DNA of 29,587 bases, from the NCBI GenBank assembly GCA_964481035.1, contig CAYZSE010000022.1, forward strand, positions 1-29,587. The letters are read 5' to 3'. The first letter of the stretch is position 1. The number at the start of each line of letters is the position of its first letter. Shown here one piece after another: positions 1 to 8,918 of the stretch. The notes beneath the pieces were generated by a model. It made no database searches and was not told where the DNA came from. It was given only the letters and a program-made list of their open reading frames with translations. Position numbers and translations under genes: made by a program. The DNA comes from JAAAPF01 sp964481035. Lineage in GTDB: Bacteria > Pseudomonadota > Alphaproteobacteria > Geminicoccales > Geminicoccaceae.

Positions 1-701
1 GCGACGAGGACGGGGATGCCGAAGGTCGCAGCCTTCTGGACCATCTCCATCGAGCAGCGGCTGGTGATGACGGCGAAGCCCGAGGCGGGGTCGATGCGCG
101 CCCGGGCCAGGGCGCCGATGAGCTTGTCGAGGGCGTTGTGGCGGCCGACGTCCTCGCGCACGGCTCGGATCTCGCCTTCGGGCGTGGCGAAGGCCGCGGC
201 GTGGACCGCGCCGGTCTGCCGGTTGAGCTTCTGGCGGGCGGGCAGCTCCGCGAGCGCCCGGTCGATGGCGACGGCACCGATCGGCGTGCCGGCGGCGACG
301 CGCGGCAAGAGGCGCAGTGCCGCCTCGATCTCGCCGACGCCGCAGAGCCCGCACCCCGTGCGGCCGGCGAGGTTGCGCTGGCGCTGGGTGAGGCGGCGGG
401 CGCGCTCGGCCGGGATGGTGATCGCCAGCTCGATGCCGGCGCCGGCCGTGGTCGTGGCGACGGCCTCGATCTCGGCCATGTCCGCGACGACCGCCTCGGC
501 GAGCGAGAAGCCGAAGGCGAAGTCCTCGAGGTCCGTGGGCGTCGCCATCATGACGACGTGGCTCTTGGCGTTGTAGCGCAGCGCCACCGGTGCCTCGACG
601 GCGAGGCGGTCGGGGCCGGTCGTGGGTGCCTGGCCCGGCCCGAGGCGGGTGACGGTGGCGGCGGCGGTGGCGGCGGCGGCCGGCTCCGGCGGCGCTCCCA
701 C
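1..701 (-). CDS. fdhD: FdhD, formate dehydrogenase sulfurtransferase (3' end cut by window edge)
   Basis: FdhD passes sulfur from a cysteine desulfurase to the bis-MGD molybdenum cofactor of formate dehydrogenase, which needs it for activity. About 233 codons are visible; the family is usually about 260-280 residues, so roughly 35-40 C-terminal residues lie outside the window. Seen in the translation: the conserved LEDFAFGFSLAE segment, the paired cysteines in RTGCGLCGVGEIE that carry the sulfur in this family, and VREDVGRHNALDKLIGAL followed by ITSRCSMEMVQKA, all diagnostic of FdhD. I chose GTG at 701 because it lies one base after the TGA of the formate dehydrogenase alpha gene (703-705) and no better start is visible. 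The first 40 or so residues are Ala/Pro/Gly-rich and unconserved, so the true start could be further in. Co-transcription with the enzyme it matures is expected. Confidence 0.93.
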   Translation of the reverse strand, partial: MGAPPEPAAAATAAATVTRLGPGQAPTTGPDRLAVEAPVALRYNAKSHVVMMATPTDLEDFAFGFSLAEAVVADMAEIEAVATTTAGAGIELAITIPAERARRLTQRQRNLAGRTGCGLCGVGEIEAALRLLPRVAAGTPIGAVAIDRALAELPARQKLNRQTGAVHAAAFATPEGEIRAVREDVGRHNALDKLIGALARARIDPASGFAVITSRCSMEMVQKAATFGIPVLV

Positions 702-702
702 C

Positions 703-3537
703 TCAGCCGGCGGCGGCGTCGACGCGCTGCGCGCGGCGCCGGACCCCGTCGGCCTCGCTCTGCCAGTCGGACCAGCGGTTGGTCGGCCGCACCTCGACCG
801 CCGTCACCTTGTACTCGGGGCAGTCGGTGGCCCAGTCGGCGTGCTCGGTGGTGACGACGTTGGCGGCGGTCTCCGGGTGGTGGAAGGTCGTGTAGACGAC
901 GCCCGGCGGCACCCGGTCGGTGAGCCGCGCCCGGAGCGTCGTCTCGCCGACCCGGCTCGCGAGCGCCACACGGTCGCCGTCGCGGATGCCGCGCTGCTCG
1001 GCGTCGTGGGGGTGGATGTCGAGGCGGTCCTCCTCGTGCCAGACCGTGTTGGCGGTCCGCCGGGACTGCGCACCGACATTGTATTGGCTGAGGATGCGGC
1101 CGGTGGTGAGCAGAAGGGGAAAGCGCGGCCCGGTGCGCTCCTCGGTCGGCACGAACTCGGTGACCATGAAACGGCCCTTGCCGCGCACGAAGCCGGCAAC
1201 GTGCATGATGGGCGTGCCCGCGGGCGCCTGCGGGTTGCAGGGCCACTGCACGCTGCCGAGGCGGTCGAGAAGCTCGTAGGAGACGCCAGCGAAGGTCGGT
1301 GTGAGCCGGGCGATCTCGGCCATGATCTCGCGCGGGTGGTCGTAGTGCATCGGCTGGCCCATGGCCGTGGCGAGCGCCTGGACCACCTGCCACTCCTGCA
1401 TGCCGGCGCGCGGCGCCATCGCCTTTCTCACCCGGCTGATGCGGCGCTCGGCGTTGGTGAAGGTGCCGTCCTTCTCGAGGAACGAGGCGCCGGGCAGGAA
1501 GACGTGGGCGAAGGACGCCGTCTCGTTGAGAAAGAGGTCCTGGACGACGACGCACTCCATCGCGCGGAGTGCGGCGGTGACGTGGCTGGTGTTGGGATCG
1601 GACTGGGCGATGTCCTCGCCCTGGATGAAGATGCCCTTGAACGCGCCGGCCAAGGCGGCGTCGAGCATGTTGGGGATGCGCAAGCCCGGCTCGGGGTCGA
1701 GCGTGCAGCCCCAGGCGTCCTCGAACAGCGTCCGCACCGCCGCATCCTCGACCGGGCGGTAGCCGGCGAGCTCGTGCGGGAAGGAGCCCATGTCGCAGGC
1801 GCCCTGCACGTTGTTCTGGCCGCGCAGCGGGTTCACGCCGACGCCGTCCCTGCCGATGTTGCCGGTGGCCATGGCGAGGTTAGCCATGCCCATGACCATC
1901 GTCGTGCCCTGGCTGTGCTCGGTGACGCCGAGGCCGTAGTAGATCGCGGCGTTGCCGCCGGTGGCGTAGAGCCGGGCCGCCGCGCGGACCTCCGCGGCGG
2001 GCACCCGGGTGATCGCCTCGATCGCCTCCGGCGCGTTCGCCGGTTGGAGGACGAAGGTGCGCCACTCGGCGAAGGCCTCGAGGTCGCAGCGCTCACGCAC
2101 GAACGCCTCGTCGACCAGGCCCTCGGTGACGACGACGTGCGCCAGCGCGTTGACGAGTGCCACGTTGGTCCCGGGGCGGAGCTGCAGGTGGTGCGCGGCT
2201 TCCACGTGCGGCGTGCGAACGAGATCGGTGCGCCGCGGGTCGACGACGACGAGCTTCGCCCCTTGCCTCAGGCGGCGCTTCAGGCGCGAGGCGAAGACCG
2301 GGTGCGCGTCGGTCGGGTTGGCGCCGATCACCACGACGACGTCGGCGGCCTCGACGCTTTTGAAGTCCTGGGTGCCGGCCGACGTGCCGAAGGTCTGCTT
2401 GAGGCCGTAGCCGGTGGGCGCGTGGCAGACCCGCGCGCAGGTGTCGGTGTTGTTGTTGGCGAAGGCGGCACGGACGAGCTTCTGGACGAGGAAGGTCTCC
2501 TCGTTGGTGCAGCGCGAGCTGGTGATGCCGCCGATGGCCTTGCGGCCGTAGGTGGCCTGGATGCGCTGGAGCTCGGCTGCCGCATGCGCGATCGCCTCGT
2601 CCCAGCTCACCGCGCGCCAGGGCTCCTCGATGGAGCCGCGGATCATCGGCTCGGTGATGCGGTCGGGGTGGGTGGCGTAGCCCCAGGCGAAGCGGCCCTT
2701 GACGCAGGAATGGCCCTCGTTTGCCAAGCCCGCCTTGTCGGGGCGCATGCGGACGACGCGCTCGCCCTGAAGCTCGGCCGTGAAGCCGCAGCCCACGCCG
2801 CAATAGGCGCAGGTGGTCTTGACCTCGCGCTCGCCGAGGCCGTGCGCGATGACGGTCTTCTCCATGAGGGTCGCCGTCGGGCAGGCATCGACGCAGGCGC
2901 CGCAGGAGACGCACTCGCTTTCGAGGAACGCCTCGTCCATCGAGGCTGCGACCTTCGAGGCGAAGCCGCGGTCGAGGATGGTGAGCGCGAGGGTGCCCTG
3001 CTGCTCGTCGCAGGCGCGCACGCAGCGCGAGCAGACGATGCACTTGGCCGGATCGAAGGTGAAGTAGGGGTTGCTCTCGTCCTTCACGGCTTGCTGATGG
3101 TTCGCGCCGTCGAGGCCGTAGCGAACCTCGCGCAAGCCGACCACGCCCGCCATGTCCTGCAGCTCGCAGTCGCCGTTGGCGGCGCAGGTCAGGCAGTCGA
3201 GCGGGTGGTCGCTGATGTAGAGCTCCATGACGCCACGGCGCAGCCGCGCGAGGCGCTCGCTCTGGGTGCGCACGCTCATGCCCGGCTCGGCGGGCGTCGT
3301 GCACGAGGCGGGCGTGCCCTTCTTGCCGTCGATCTCGACGAGGCAGAGCCGGCACGAGCCGAAGGGCTCGAGCCGGTCGGTCGCGCACAGCTTGGGCACC
3401 TTGACGCCGGCCGCCGTGGCGGCGCGCATGACCGAGGTGCCTGCGGGCACGGTGACGGCCAGCCCGTCGATGGTGAGCGTCAGGGCTGCGCCTTTTCGTG
3501 CCGGCGTGCCTCGGTCCTCAAGCGACCGCTTGGCCAT
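703..3537 (-). CDS. fdsA: NAD-dependent formate dehydrogenase, alpha (catalytic) subunit
   Basis: Catalytic subunit of a soluble formate dehydrogenase that oxidises formate to CO2 and sends electrons over Fe-S clusters to the NAD site of the beta subunit. It has 944 residues, normal for FdsA. In order: a [2Fe-2S] ferredoxin domain (C51, C62, C65, C79); the His-Cys3 cluster segment HPLDCLTCAANGDC (H111, C115, C118, C124); two [4Fe-4S] sites (C166/169/172/176 and C209/212/215/219); the cluster next to Mo in CAYCGVGC (C243, C246, C250, plus C278); then the bis-MGD molybdopterin domains to the C-terminus. The Mo ligand is cysteine, C371 in CARVCHAP, so this is not a selenoenzyme. No signal peptide is seen, which fits a cytoplasmic enzyme. 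The start ATG overlaps the end of the beta-subunit gene by 20 bp, and fdhD follows directly. A delta subunit gene (fdsD) may lie beyond the window. Confidence 0.96.
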   Translation of the reverse strand: MAKRSLEDRGTPARKGAALTLTIDGLAVTVPAGTSVMRAATAAGVKVPKLCATDRLEPFGSCRLCLVEIDGKKGTPASCTTPAEPGMSVRTQSERLARLRRGVMELYISDHPLDCLTCAANGDCELQDMAGVVGLREVRYGLDGANHQQAVKDESNPYFTFDPAKCIVCSRCVRACDEQQGTLALTILDRGFASKVAASMDEAFLESECVSCGACVDACPTATLMEKTVIAHGLGEREVKTTCAYCGVGCGFTAELQGERVVRMRPDKAGLANEGHSCVKGRFAWGYATHPDRITEPMIRGSIEEPWRAVSWDEAIAHAAAELQRIQATYGRKAIGGITSSRCTNEETFLVQKLVRAAFANNNTDTCARVCHAPTGYGLKQTFGTSAGTQDFKSVEAADVVVVIGANPTDAHPVFASRLKRRLRQGAKLVVVDPRRTDLVRTPHVEAAHHLQLRPGTNVALVNALAHVVVTEGLVDEAFVRERCDLEAFAEWRTFVLQPANAPEAIEAITRVPAAEVRAAARLYATGGNAAIYYGLGVTEHSQGTTMVMGMANLAMATGNIGRDGVGVNPLRGQNNVQGACDMGSFPHELAGYRPVEDAAVRTLFEDAWGCTLDPEPGLRIPNMLDAALAGAFKGIFIQGEDIAQSDPNTSHVTAALRAMECVVVQDLFLNETASFAHVFLPGASFLEKDGTFTNAERRISRVRKAMAPRAGMQEWQVVQALATAMGQPMHYDHPREIMAEIARLTPTFAGVSYELLDRLGSVQWPCNPQAPAGTPIMHVAGFVRGKGRFMVTEFVPTEERTGPRFPLLLTTGRILSQYNVGAQSRRTANTVWHEEDRLDIHPHDAEQRGIRDGDRVALASRVGETTLRARLTDRVPPGVVYTTFHHPETAANVVTTEHADWATDCPEYKVTAVEVRPTNRWSDWQSEADGVRRRAQRVDAAAG

Positions 3538-5044
3538 GGGACCGCTCCTCGGCTGGGAAATCCTCGGGGAAATGGTCGAGCGCGCTCAGGACCGGCGTGG
3601 GCGTGAGCCCGCCGAGCGCGCACAGCGAGCCGTCCTTCAAGACCTCGCAGAGGTCACGGGTGAGCGCGAGGTTGGCGGCGACCCGCTCGCCGCGGATGAT
3701 CCTGTCCATCGTCTCGACGCCGCGGGTCGTGCCGATCCGGCACGGCGTGCACTTGCCGCAGCTCTCCTCGGCGCAGAACTGCAGGGCGAAGCGGGCCTGG
3801 CGCGCCATGTCGACGGTGTCGTCGAAGACGACGACGCCGCCGTGGCCGATCATCCCGCCCCGCGCGGCGAAGGCCTCGTAGTCGAAGGGTGTGTCGAACA
3901 GGCGCTCGGGCCAGTAGGCGCCCAAGGGGCCGCCGACCTGCACCGCGCGCACGGGTCGACCGGAGCGCGTGCCGCCGCCGTAGCCCTCGACGATCTCCCG
4001 CAGGCTGAGCCCGAAGGCGCGCTCTATCAGCCCGCCGCGCCGCACATTGCCAGCGAGCTGGATGGGCATGGTCCCGTGCGAGCGGCCCATGCCGAGGTCG
4101 CGGTAGAAGTCGGCGCCGTTGGCGAGAATCGAGGGCACGGCGGCGAGGGTGAGGACGTTGTTGACCACCGTCGGCCGCCCGAAGAGCCCGCTGATCGCCG
4201 GCAAGGGCGGCTTCGCGCGGACTTGGCCGCGCTTGCCCTCGAGGCTTTCCAGAAGCGAGGTCTCCTCGCCGCAGATATAGGCCCCGGCGCCGATCCGCAG
4301 CTCGATGTCGAAGTCCGCGCCCAAAAGCGCCGCATTGCGCGCGATCGCGAGCGCGCGCGCGAACTTGCGGCAGGCGTGGGGGTATTCCGAGCGAACGTAG
4401 ACGATGCCGTGCCGCGCGCCGATGGCGCGCCCTGCGATGAGCATGCCTTCGATGAGGAGGAACGGATCGCCCTCGAGGAGCATCCGGTCGGCGAAGGTGC
4501 CGCTGTCGCCCTCGTCGGCGTTGCAGACGACGTAGCGCCGGTCGGCGTCGGTCGCTGCGGCCGTGCGCCATTTGATGCCACAGGGAAAGCCGGCGCCGCC
4601 GCGGCCGCGCAGGCCCGAGGCGATCACGTCCTCGACGATCTCTGCCGGGGACAGGGAGAGGGCCCGCTCCAGGCCCCGCAGCCCGCCGTGGCGCCGGTAG
4701 TCGGCGAGATCGAGCGGGTCGATCACGCCGCAGCGGGCGAAGGTGAGCCGCTCCTGGCTGGCGAGCCAGGGCAGGGCCTCGACCAAACCCAGCGCCTTCG
4801 GGTGCGGCGCGTCCGCGAAGAGCGCCGGGACGTCGGCGGCGGTCATCGGCCCGAAGCCGACACGGCCGGCCGCGCTCTCCATCTCGACCAGCGGCTCGAG
4901 CCAGAAGAGGCCGCGCGAGCCGGTGCGTACGACCGCGAGATCGAGGCCGCGACGCGCCACCTCGGCGCAGATCGCATCGTGGACGGCTTGGGCGCCGACC
5001 GAGAGCGCGGCGGCGTCCCAGGGCACGAACACGCGCCGCATCAT
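3518..5044 (-). CDS. fdsB: NAD-dependent formate dehydrogenase, beta (FMN/NAD diaphorase) subunit
   Basis: NuoF-like diaphorase subunit that takes electrons from the alpha subunit and reduces NAD+. It has 508 residues from the ATG at 5044. The N-terminal 80 or so residues look like the NuoE-type thioredoxin fold fused onto FdsB proteins. The NADH/FMN-binding glycine-rich motif LRGRGGAGFP is near residue 145, GAGAYICGEETSLLESLEG near 250, and the C-terminal [4Fe-4S] ligands are in CAEESCGKCTPCRIG (about 425-440) with the fourth Cys in DGSLCALGG (about 474). The start ATG overlaps the gamma-subunit stop as ATGA, which suggests translational coupling. An adjacent in-frame ATG at 5041 is an equally possible start. 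The gene lies between the gamma and alpha genes in the usual fdsGBA order. Confidence 0.95.
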   Translation of the reverse strand: MMRRVFVPWDAAALSVGAQAVHDAICAEVARRGLDLAVVRTGSRGLFWLEPLVEMESAAGRVGFGPMTAADVPALFADAPHPKALGLVEALPWLASQERLTFARCGVIDPLDLADYRRHGGLRGLERALSLSPAEIVEDVIASGLRGRGGAGFPCGIKWRTAAATDADRRYVVCNADEGDSGTFADRMLLEGDPFLLIEGMLIAGRAIGARHGIVYVRSEYPHACRKFARALAIARNAALLGADFDIELRIGAGAYICGEETSLLESLEGKRGQVRAKPPLPAISGLFGRPTVVNNVLTLAAVPSILANGADFYRDLGMGRSHGTMPIQLAGNVRRGGLIERAFGLSLREIVEGYGGGTRSGRPVRAVQVGGPLGAYWPERLFDTPFDYEAFAARGGMIGHGGVVVFDDTVDMARQARFALQFCAEESCGKCTPCRIGTTRGVETMDRIIRGERVAANLALTRDLCEVLKDGSLCALGGLTPTPVLSALDHFPEDFPAEERSHGQAVA

Positions 5045-5469
5045 CGTCCGACCCGCGCGCGCAGGGATGCGGCGTCGACGCGCCCGTAGAGCTTGCCGTC
5101 GACCAGTGCCGCCGGCCCGAGGGCGCAGTTGCCGAGGCAGTAGACGGTCTGGAGGGTGACGTCGGCGCCGAGCGCTCCCTCGAGCTCGGCGCCGACGCGC
5201 TCCGAGCCGACCGCCTGGCAGGCCTCGGCGCGGCACAGCTGGATGACGTGCCGGCCTGGCGGCTCGGGGCGGAAATCCTTGTAGAAGCTGACGACGCCCG
5301 TGACCTCGGCCCGCGTGAGGTTGAAGGCCTCGGCGATGAGCGGGATCGCCCGGCGATCGACATAGCCGAAGGCGTCCGCGAGCGCGTGCAGAGCGACGAG
5401 CAGCTTTCCCTCGCCCGCGCCATGGTGCTCGATCAGGTCTCTTGCGGCCGCCTCGTCCCAGGTCGGCAT
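5041..5469 (-). CDS. fdsG: NAD-dependent formate dehydrogenase, gamma (NuoE-like [2Fe-2S]) subunit
   Basis: Small NuoE-type electron-transfer subunit of the formate dehydrogenase, 142 residues. The thioredoxin-like [2Fe-2S] ligands are seen as QLCRAEACQ and VYCLGNCALGP, the usual C-x4-C and C-x3-C pairs of NuoE/FdsG. The helical front part contains GYVDRRAIPLIAEAFNLTRAEVTGV-type residues that are typical of the family. The open frame extends upstream to 5631, but that extension overlaps the preceding gene and is low-complexity. I chose the ATG at 5469 because a GGAGGAGG ribosome-binding site lies about ten bases before it and the resulting length is normal. First gene of the fdsGBA-fdhD group. 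A strong hairpin occupies the 98-bp gap before it. Confidence 0.92.
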   Translation of the reverse strand: MPTWDEAAARDLIEHHGAGEGKLLVALHALADAFGYVDRRAIPLIAEAFNLTRAEVTGVVSFYKDFRPEPPGRHVIQLCRAEACQAVGSERVGAELEGALGADVTLQTVYCLGNCALGPAALVDGKLYGRVDAASLRARVGR

Positions 5470-5516
5470 CGCCTCGTTGCCTCCTCCGCCGGGTCTCCGC
5501 CCAGCGTTCTCCGGGA

Positions 5517-5560
5517 GTCGATGCGCCTTCGCGGTGCAGCGCAAGGCGAAGGCGCTCGAC
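5517..5560 (-). terminator. Strong RNA hairpin between the methyl-oxidation and formate dehydrogenase genes
   Basis: In the 98-bp gap between the flavoprotein stop (5568) and fdsG (5469) the minus-strand RNA can form a long stem. The outer arms are GTCGA/TCGAC (5556-5560 with 5517-5521, one bulged base at 5522) and the inner arms GCGCCTTCG/CGAAGGCGC (5547-5555 with 5523-5531), with a 15-nt loop. There is no U-tract after it, so it is not a classical intrinsic terminator. It may be an attenuator, an RNA-processing or stability element that sets different levels of the two halves, or a leaky terminator. Stem seen directly, role inferred. Confidence 0.45.
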
Positions 5561-5567
5561 TTTGGTC

Positions 5568-8003
5568 TCAGGCTCGCAGCCGCGCGTTGTCCGCATCGAA
5601 CGGGCTCTCGCCGACGACGGTCGCGGTGCAAAGCGTGCCGAGCACGTCGACGTCGAAGGCGTTGCCGACGACGGCGAGGTCCGGCCGCAGCATGGCGAGC
5701 GCCAGCGACTTGCCGACGCGAAAGCCGAAATTCCCGCTCGTCGTCCGCCCGACGAGCTCGCCGTCGAGGGTGATCGGGTTGTTGCCCAAGGGGTCGGCGT
5801 CGTTGTGGCCGCTGACCTCGAGGGTGGCGAAGGCGTTCTGGAAGCCGCGCTCGCGCCAGGCGAGCAGGCCGTCCCTGCCGGCGAAGTCGCCCTTGTCGGG
5901 CTTCACGAAGCGGTCGAGGCCGGACTCCAGCGCCGCGTACTCGATCGACAGCTCGGTGCCGACCATGCGGTAGGACTTCTCGATCCGCATCGCGTCCATC
6001 GCCCGGATGCCGAAGGGCGCGATGCCGAGGTCTCGGCCCGCCGCCATCAACGCGTCGAAGATGTGGTTTTGATACTCGATGCCGTGGTGGATCTCGAAGC
6101 CCAGCTCACCGACGAAGTTGACCCGCAGGAGCCGCGCCGGCGCGAGGCCGATGGTCGTGTCCCGACCCGTCAGCCAGGGGAAGGCTCCGTTGGCGAGATC
6201 GCAGCCGGCGACCCGCTCCAGGAGCGCGCGGCTCTTGGGCCCGGCGACCACGAGGACGCCCATCGCGGTCGTCAGGTTCTCCATCTCGACCGAGCCGTCG
6301 CGCGGCAGCTGGCGCTTGAGCCAGTCGTGGTCGAGCCGCTGGTAGCCGCCGGCAGACACCAGGTAGTAGCTGTCCGCCGCCTCGCGAAAGATCGTGAACT
6401 CCGAATGCACGCCGCCACGGGGTGCCAGGGCGTGGGCGAGCGCGATGCGGCCGTCCTTCGCCGGCAGGCGGTTGGCGACGAGGTGATCGAGCAAGGCGGC
6501 CGCACCGGGACCGGCGATCCGCGCCTTGGCAAACGCCGTCATGTCCAAGAGGCCCACGTTCTCGTGGACGTTGCGGACCTCGTGGCCGACGTGCTCGAAC
6601 CATTTCGAGCGCCGGAATGACCAGTCGTCCACCGGCGCGACGCCCGCGGGTGCGAACCAGTTGGGGCGCTCCCAGCCGAACTTCTGGCCGAAGACCGCAC
6701 CCAGCTCCTTCATCCGCCCGTAGCAGGGGGCGGTCTTGAGGGGGCGCGCCGCCGGGCGCTCCTCGTCCGGGTAGTGGATGGTGAAGACATTGGCGTAGGC
6801 CTCCTCGTTCTTCGCCCGGAGGTAGGTCTTGGAGGCGTAGTCGCCGAAGCGGCGCGGATCGACGCCGAGCATGTCGATGGTGGGCTCGCCTTCGACGATC
6901 CACTCGGCGAGCTGCCAGCCCGCCCCGCCGGCGGCGGTGATGCCGAAGCTGTGGCCCTCGTTGAGCCAGAAGTTCCGCTTGCCCCAGGCCGGGCCGATGA
7001 TCGGGCTGCCGTCCGGCGTGTAGGCGATGGCACCGTTGTAGACCTGCTTGATGCCGGCCTCGCCGAAGATCGGCACGCGGCGGATCGCGCTCTCGATGTG
7101 CGGCTCGAGACGCTCGAGATCCTCTTGGAACAGCTCGTACTCGCTGTCGGGATGCGGCCCGTCGACGTAGCAGGCGGGCGCGCCGACCTCGTAAGGCCCG
7201 AGGATGAGCCCGCCGTTCTCCTCGCGCATGTACCACGAGCCGTCGCTCTCGCGCAGCACGCCCATCTCCGGCAGCCCCCGGGCCTTGCGCTCGAGGATCG
7301 CCGGGTGTGGCTCGGTCACGATGTACTGGTGCTCGACCGGTATTACCGGCAGGTCGAGGCCGACCATCGCACCCGTCTGCCGGGCGAAGTTGCCGGTCGC
7401 CGCGACGACGTGCTCGCACGCGATCTCGCCCTTGTCGGTGGTGACGACCCACTCGCCGCCGGGCTGCTGGCGGATCGCCGTCACCGTCGTGTGGCGATAG
7501 ATCTCGGCGCCGCGGGCGCGGGCGCCGGTGGCGAGGGCCTGGGTCAAATCGGCAGGCTGGACGTAGCCGTCCTCGGGGTGGCGGATGGCGCCGAGGAGGC
7601 CGTCGGTCACGCACAAGGGCCAGATCGCCTGCACCTCGTCGGGCGTGAGGAACTCGACCTCGACGCCGATGGTCCGCGCGACGCCGGCATATTGGCGGTA
7701 CTCGTCCATGCGGTCGCGGGTCGTCGCCAGGCGGATGTTGGCGACCCGGGAGAGGCCGACCGGTTGGCCGGTCTCGGCCTCGAGCTCGCCGTAGAGCCGG
7801 ACCGAGTACTTGTGGATCTGGCCCACCGAGTAGCTCATGTTGAACAGCGGCAAGAGGCCGGCGGCGTGCCACGTGGAGCCGGAGGTCAGCTCCTTGCGCT
7901 CGACCAGCACGACGTCCGACCAGCCCTTGCGGGCCAGATGGTAGAGGGTCGAGACGCCGACGACGCCGCCGCCGATGACCACGACGCGGGCATGGGTCTT
8001 CAC
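5568..8003 (-). CDS. Dimethylglycine/sarcosine dehydrogenase-like flavoprotein with C-terminal GcvT domain
   Basis: 811-residue two-module enzyme. The N-terminal DAO-type FAD domain starts with VVVIGGGVVGVSTLYHLARK and has GSTWHAAGL at about residues 42-50. In dimethylglycine and sarcosine dehydrogenases the His of this motif (H46 here) holds FAD covalently. From about residue 430 a GcvT/aminomethyltransferase domain follows, with VGELGFEIHHG and RAMDAMRIEKSYRM, which in this family binds tetrahydrofolate and captures the released one-carbon unit as 5,10-methylene-THF. Electrons normally go to ETF. I chose the GTG at 8003: it overlaps the preceding stop as GTGA, has TGGAG upstream and puts the dinucleotide fold at the N-terminus. 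Its substrate is inferred as an N-methylglycine, most likely dimethylglycine because a separate sarcosine oxidase is encoded nearby. Other N-methyl amines are possible. Confidence 0.88.
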   Translation of the reverse strand: MKTHARVVVIGGGVVGVSTLYHLARKGWSDVVLVERKELTSGSTWHAAGLLPLFNMSYSVGQIHKYSVRLYGELEAETGQPVGLSRVANIRLATTRDRMDEYRQYAGVARTIGVEVEFLTPDEVQAIWPLCVTDGLLGAIRHPEDGYVQPADLTQALATGARARGAEIYRHTTVTAIRQQPGGEWVVTTDKGEIACEHVVAATGNFARQTGAMVGLDLPVIPVEHQYIVTEPHPAILERKARGLPEMGVLRESDGSWYMREENGGLILGPYEVGAPACYVDGPHPDSEYELFQEDLERLEPHIESAIRRVPIFGEAGIKQVYNGAIAYTPDGSPIIGPAWGKRNFWLNEGHSFGITAAGGAGWQLAEWIVEGEPTIDMLGVDPRRFGDYASKTYLRAKNEEAYANVFTIHYPDEERPAARPLKTAPCYGRMKELGAVFGQKFGWERPNWFAPAGVAPVDDWSFRRSKWFEHVGHEVRNVHENVGLLDMTAFAKARIAGPGAAALLDHLVANRLPAKDGRIALAHALAPRGGVHSEFTIFREAADSYYLVSAGGYQRLDHDWLKRQLPRDGSVEMENLTTAMGVLVVAGPKSRALLERVAGCDLANGAFPWLTGRDTTIGLAPARLLRVNFVGELGFEIHHGIEYQNHIFDALMAAGRDLGIAPFGIRAMDAMRIEKSYRMVGTELSIEYAALESGLDRFVKPDKGDFAGRDGLLAWRERGFQNAFATLEVSGHNDADPLGNNPITLDGELVGRTTSGNFGFRVGKSLALAMLRPDLAVVGNAFDVDVLGTLCTATVVGESPFDADNARLRA

Positions 8004-8905
8004 GAGCGGTCTCCAGGTATCGAGGGGGGCGCGAGCCGGGCCCGGCGCCAGTCGAGCGCGGCGTCGAGCCCGCCGAAGGGAAACAGGTGCAGACCCTGGA
8101 TCGGGCTCGCGGGTGCCTGGGCGAGGTGCGCGGCGAGGTCGGCCACGACCTCGTCCGGCGTCCAGCGGCCCAACAGGCGGGCGGCGTCGGGGCGTCGGGC
8201 GAGGATGCGGGCCGACGCGCCGATGCCGCACTGGAGGGCAAAGGTCATCAGCTTGCGGGTGCTCGCCGGGCCGGCGACGCCGACCCGCACGGGCCAAGGA
8301 AAGCCGCGCGCGGCCAGCGCGCCCGCCCAGGCCAGCACCGGCGCCGCGGTGAAGACGAACTGGGTGACGACCCACAGCTCGACGCCGCTCGCCCGCGCGT
8401 AGTCGGCCTTGGCGGCGAGCGCGCGCTCGACCTCCCCTGCTGCCACCGCCGGATGGCCCTCGGGGTGCCCGGCGACGCCGATCCGCCCGATGCCGAAACG
8501 CTCCAGGAGGCCGGTCGCGAGGATGTCGAGGCTGGACGCGAACGGCCCGGCCGGGCGATCGACGTCGCCGGCGAGCAGGAGGACGCGATCGACCCCGGCC
8601 TCGCGCAGCGCGGCGAGCCGGCGGGCGAGCTCGGCCCGGTCGGCGAGCCGGCGGGCGGCGAGGTGCGGCACGGCACGCAGGCCACGGCCCTCGAGCGAGG
8701 CCGCTGTGGCCGCCGTGTCGGCGAAGCGGTCGGCGGCGAGGGCCGGCAGGTAGACCTCGGCGCCGTGCGGTAGCGTGGCCGCCGGGTCGCCCGCCGCGCT
8801 CAACTGGCGAGGCGTCGCCTCCACCGAGAGCGCGGCGACGAGGCGCCGCGTCGCCGCGGCCGCCTCATCCACCAGGGGGTCGTCGAGCACGTCCATGACC
8901 CGCAC
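8000..8905 (-). CDS. Methylenetetrahydrofolate reductase-like protein (short, divergent MetF)
   Basis: 301 residues (298 from the alternative ATG at 8896). MetF-type TIM barrel that interconverts 5-methyl-THF and 5,10-methylene-THF using FAD. Family landmarks are recognisable although divergent: SVEATPRQ in place of SFEFFPP, with the general acid Glu at E29; LLLAGDVDRP with D114; IGVAGHPEGHP; VTQFVFTA with Q182; and GLHLFPFGG near the end. It lies 13 nt after the GcvT-like gene and overlaps the flavoprotein gene by GTGA, so it is tightly bound to a methyl-transfer operon rather than to methionine synthesis. In such contexts the enzyme is expected to run in the oxidative direction, regenerating methylene-THF from methyl-THF; that direction is inference. 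The GTG at 8905 and the ATG at 8896 are both reasonable starts, and neither has a strong ribosome-binding site. Confidence 0.85.
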   Translation of the reverse strand: MRVMDVLDDPLVDEAAAATRRLVAALSVEATPRQLSAAGDPAATLPHGAEVYLPALAADRFADTAATAASLEGRGLRAVPHLAARRLADRAELARRLAALREAGVDRVLLLAGDVDRPAGPFASSLDILATGLLERFGIGRIGVAGHPEGHPAVAAGEVERALAAKADYARASGVELWVVTQFVFTAAPVLAWAGALAARGFPWPVRVGVAGPASTRKLMTFALQCGIGASARILARRPDAARLLGRWTPDEVVADLAAHLAQAPASPIQGLHLFPFGGLDAALDWRRARLAPPSIPGDRS

Positions 8906-8918
8906 CCCGCCCGCGGGC

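Noticed and set aside
2424..2432. Possible selenocysteine site in the formate dehydrogenase alpha subunit.
   Set aside because: The Mo-ligand codon is an ordinary Cys codon (C371) and there is no in-frame TGA in the gene.
622..3606. A 994-codon open frame on the plus strand opposite fdsA.
   Set aside because: It is the antisense shadow of a high-GC gene: low-complexity Gly/Arg/Val/Ala translation with no family motifs, while the opposite strand encodes an unmistakable formate dehydrogenase.
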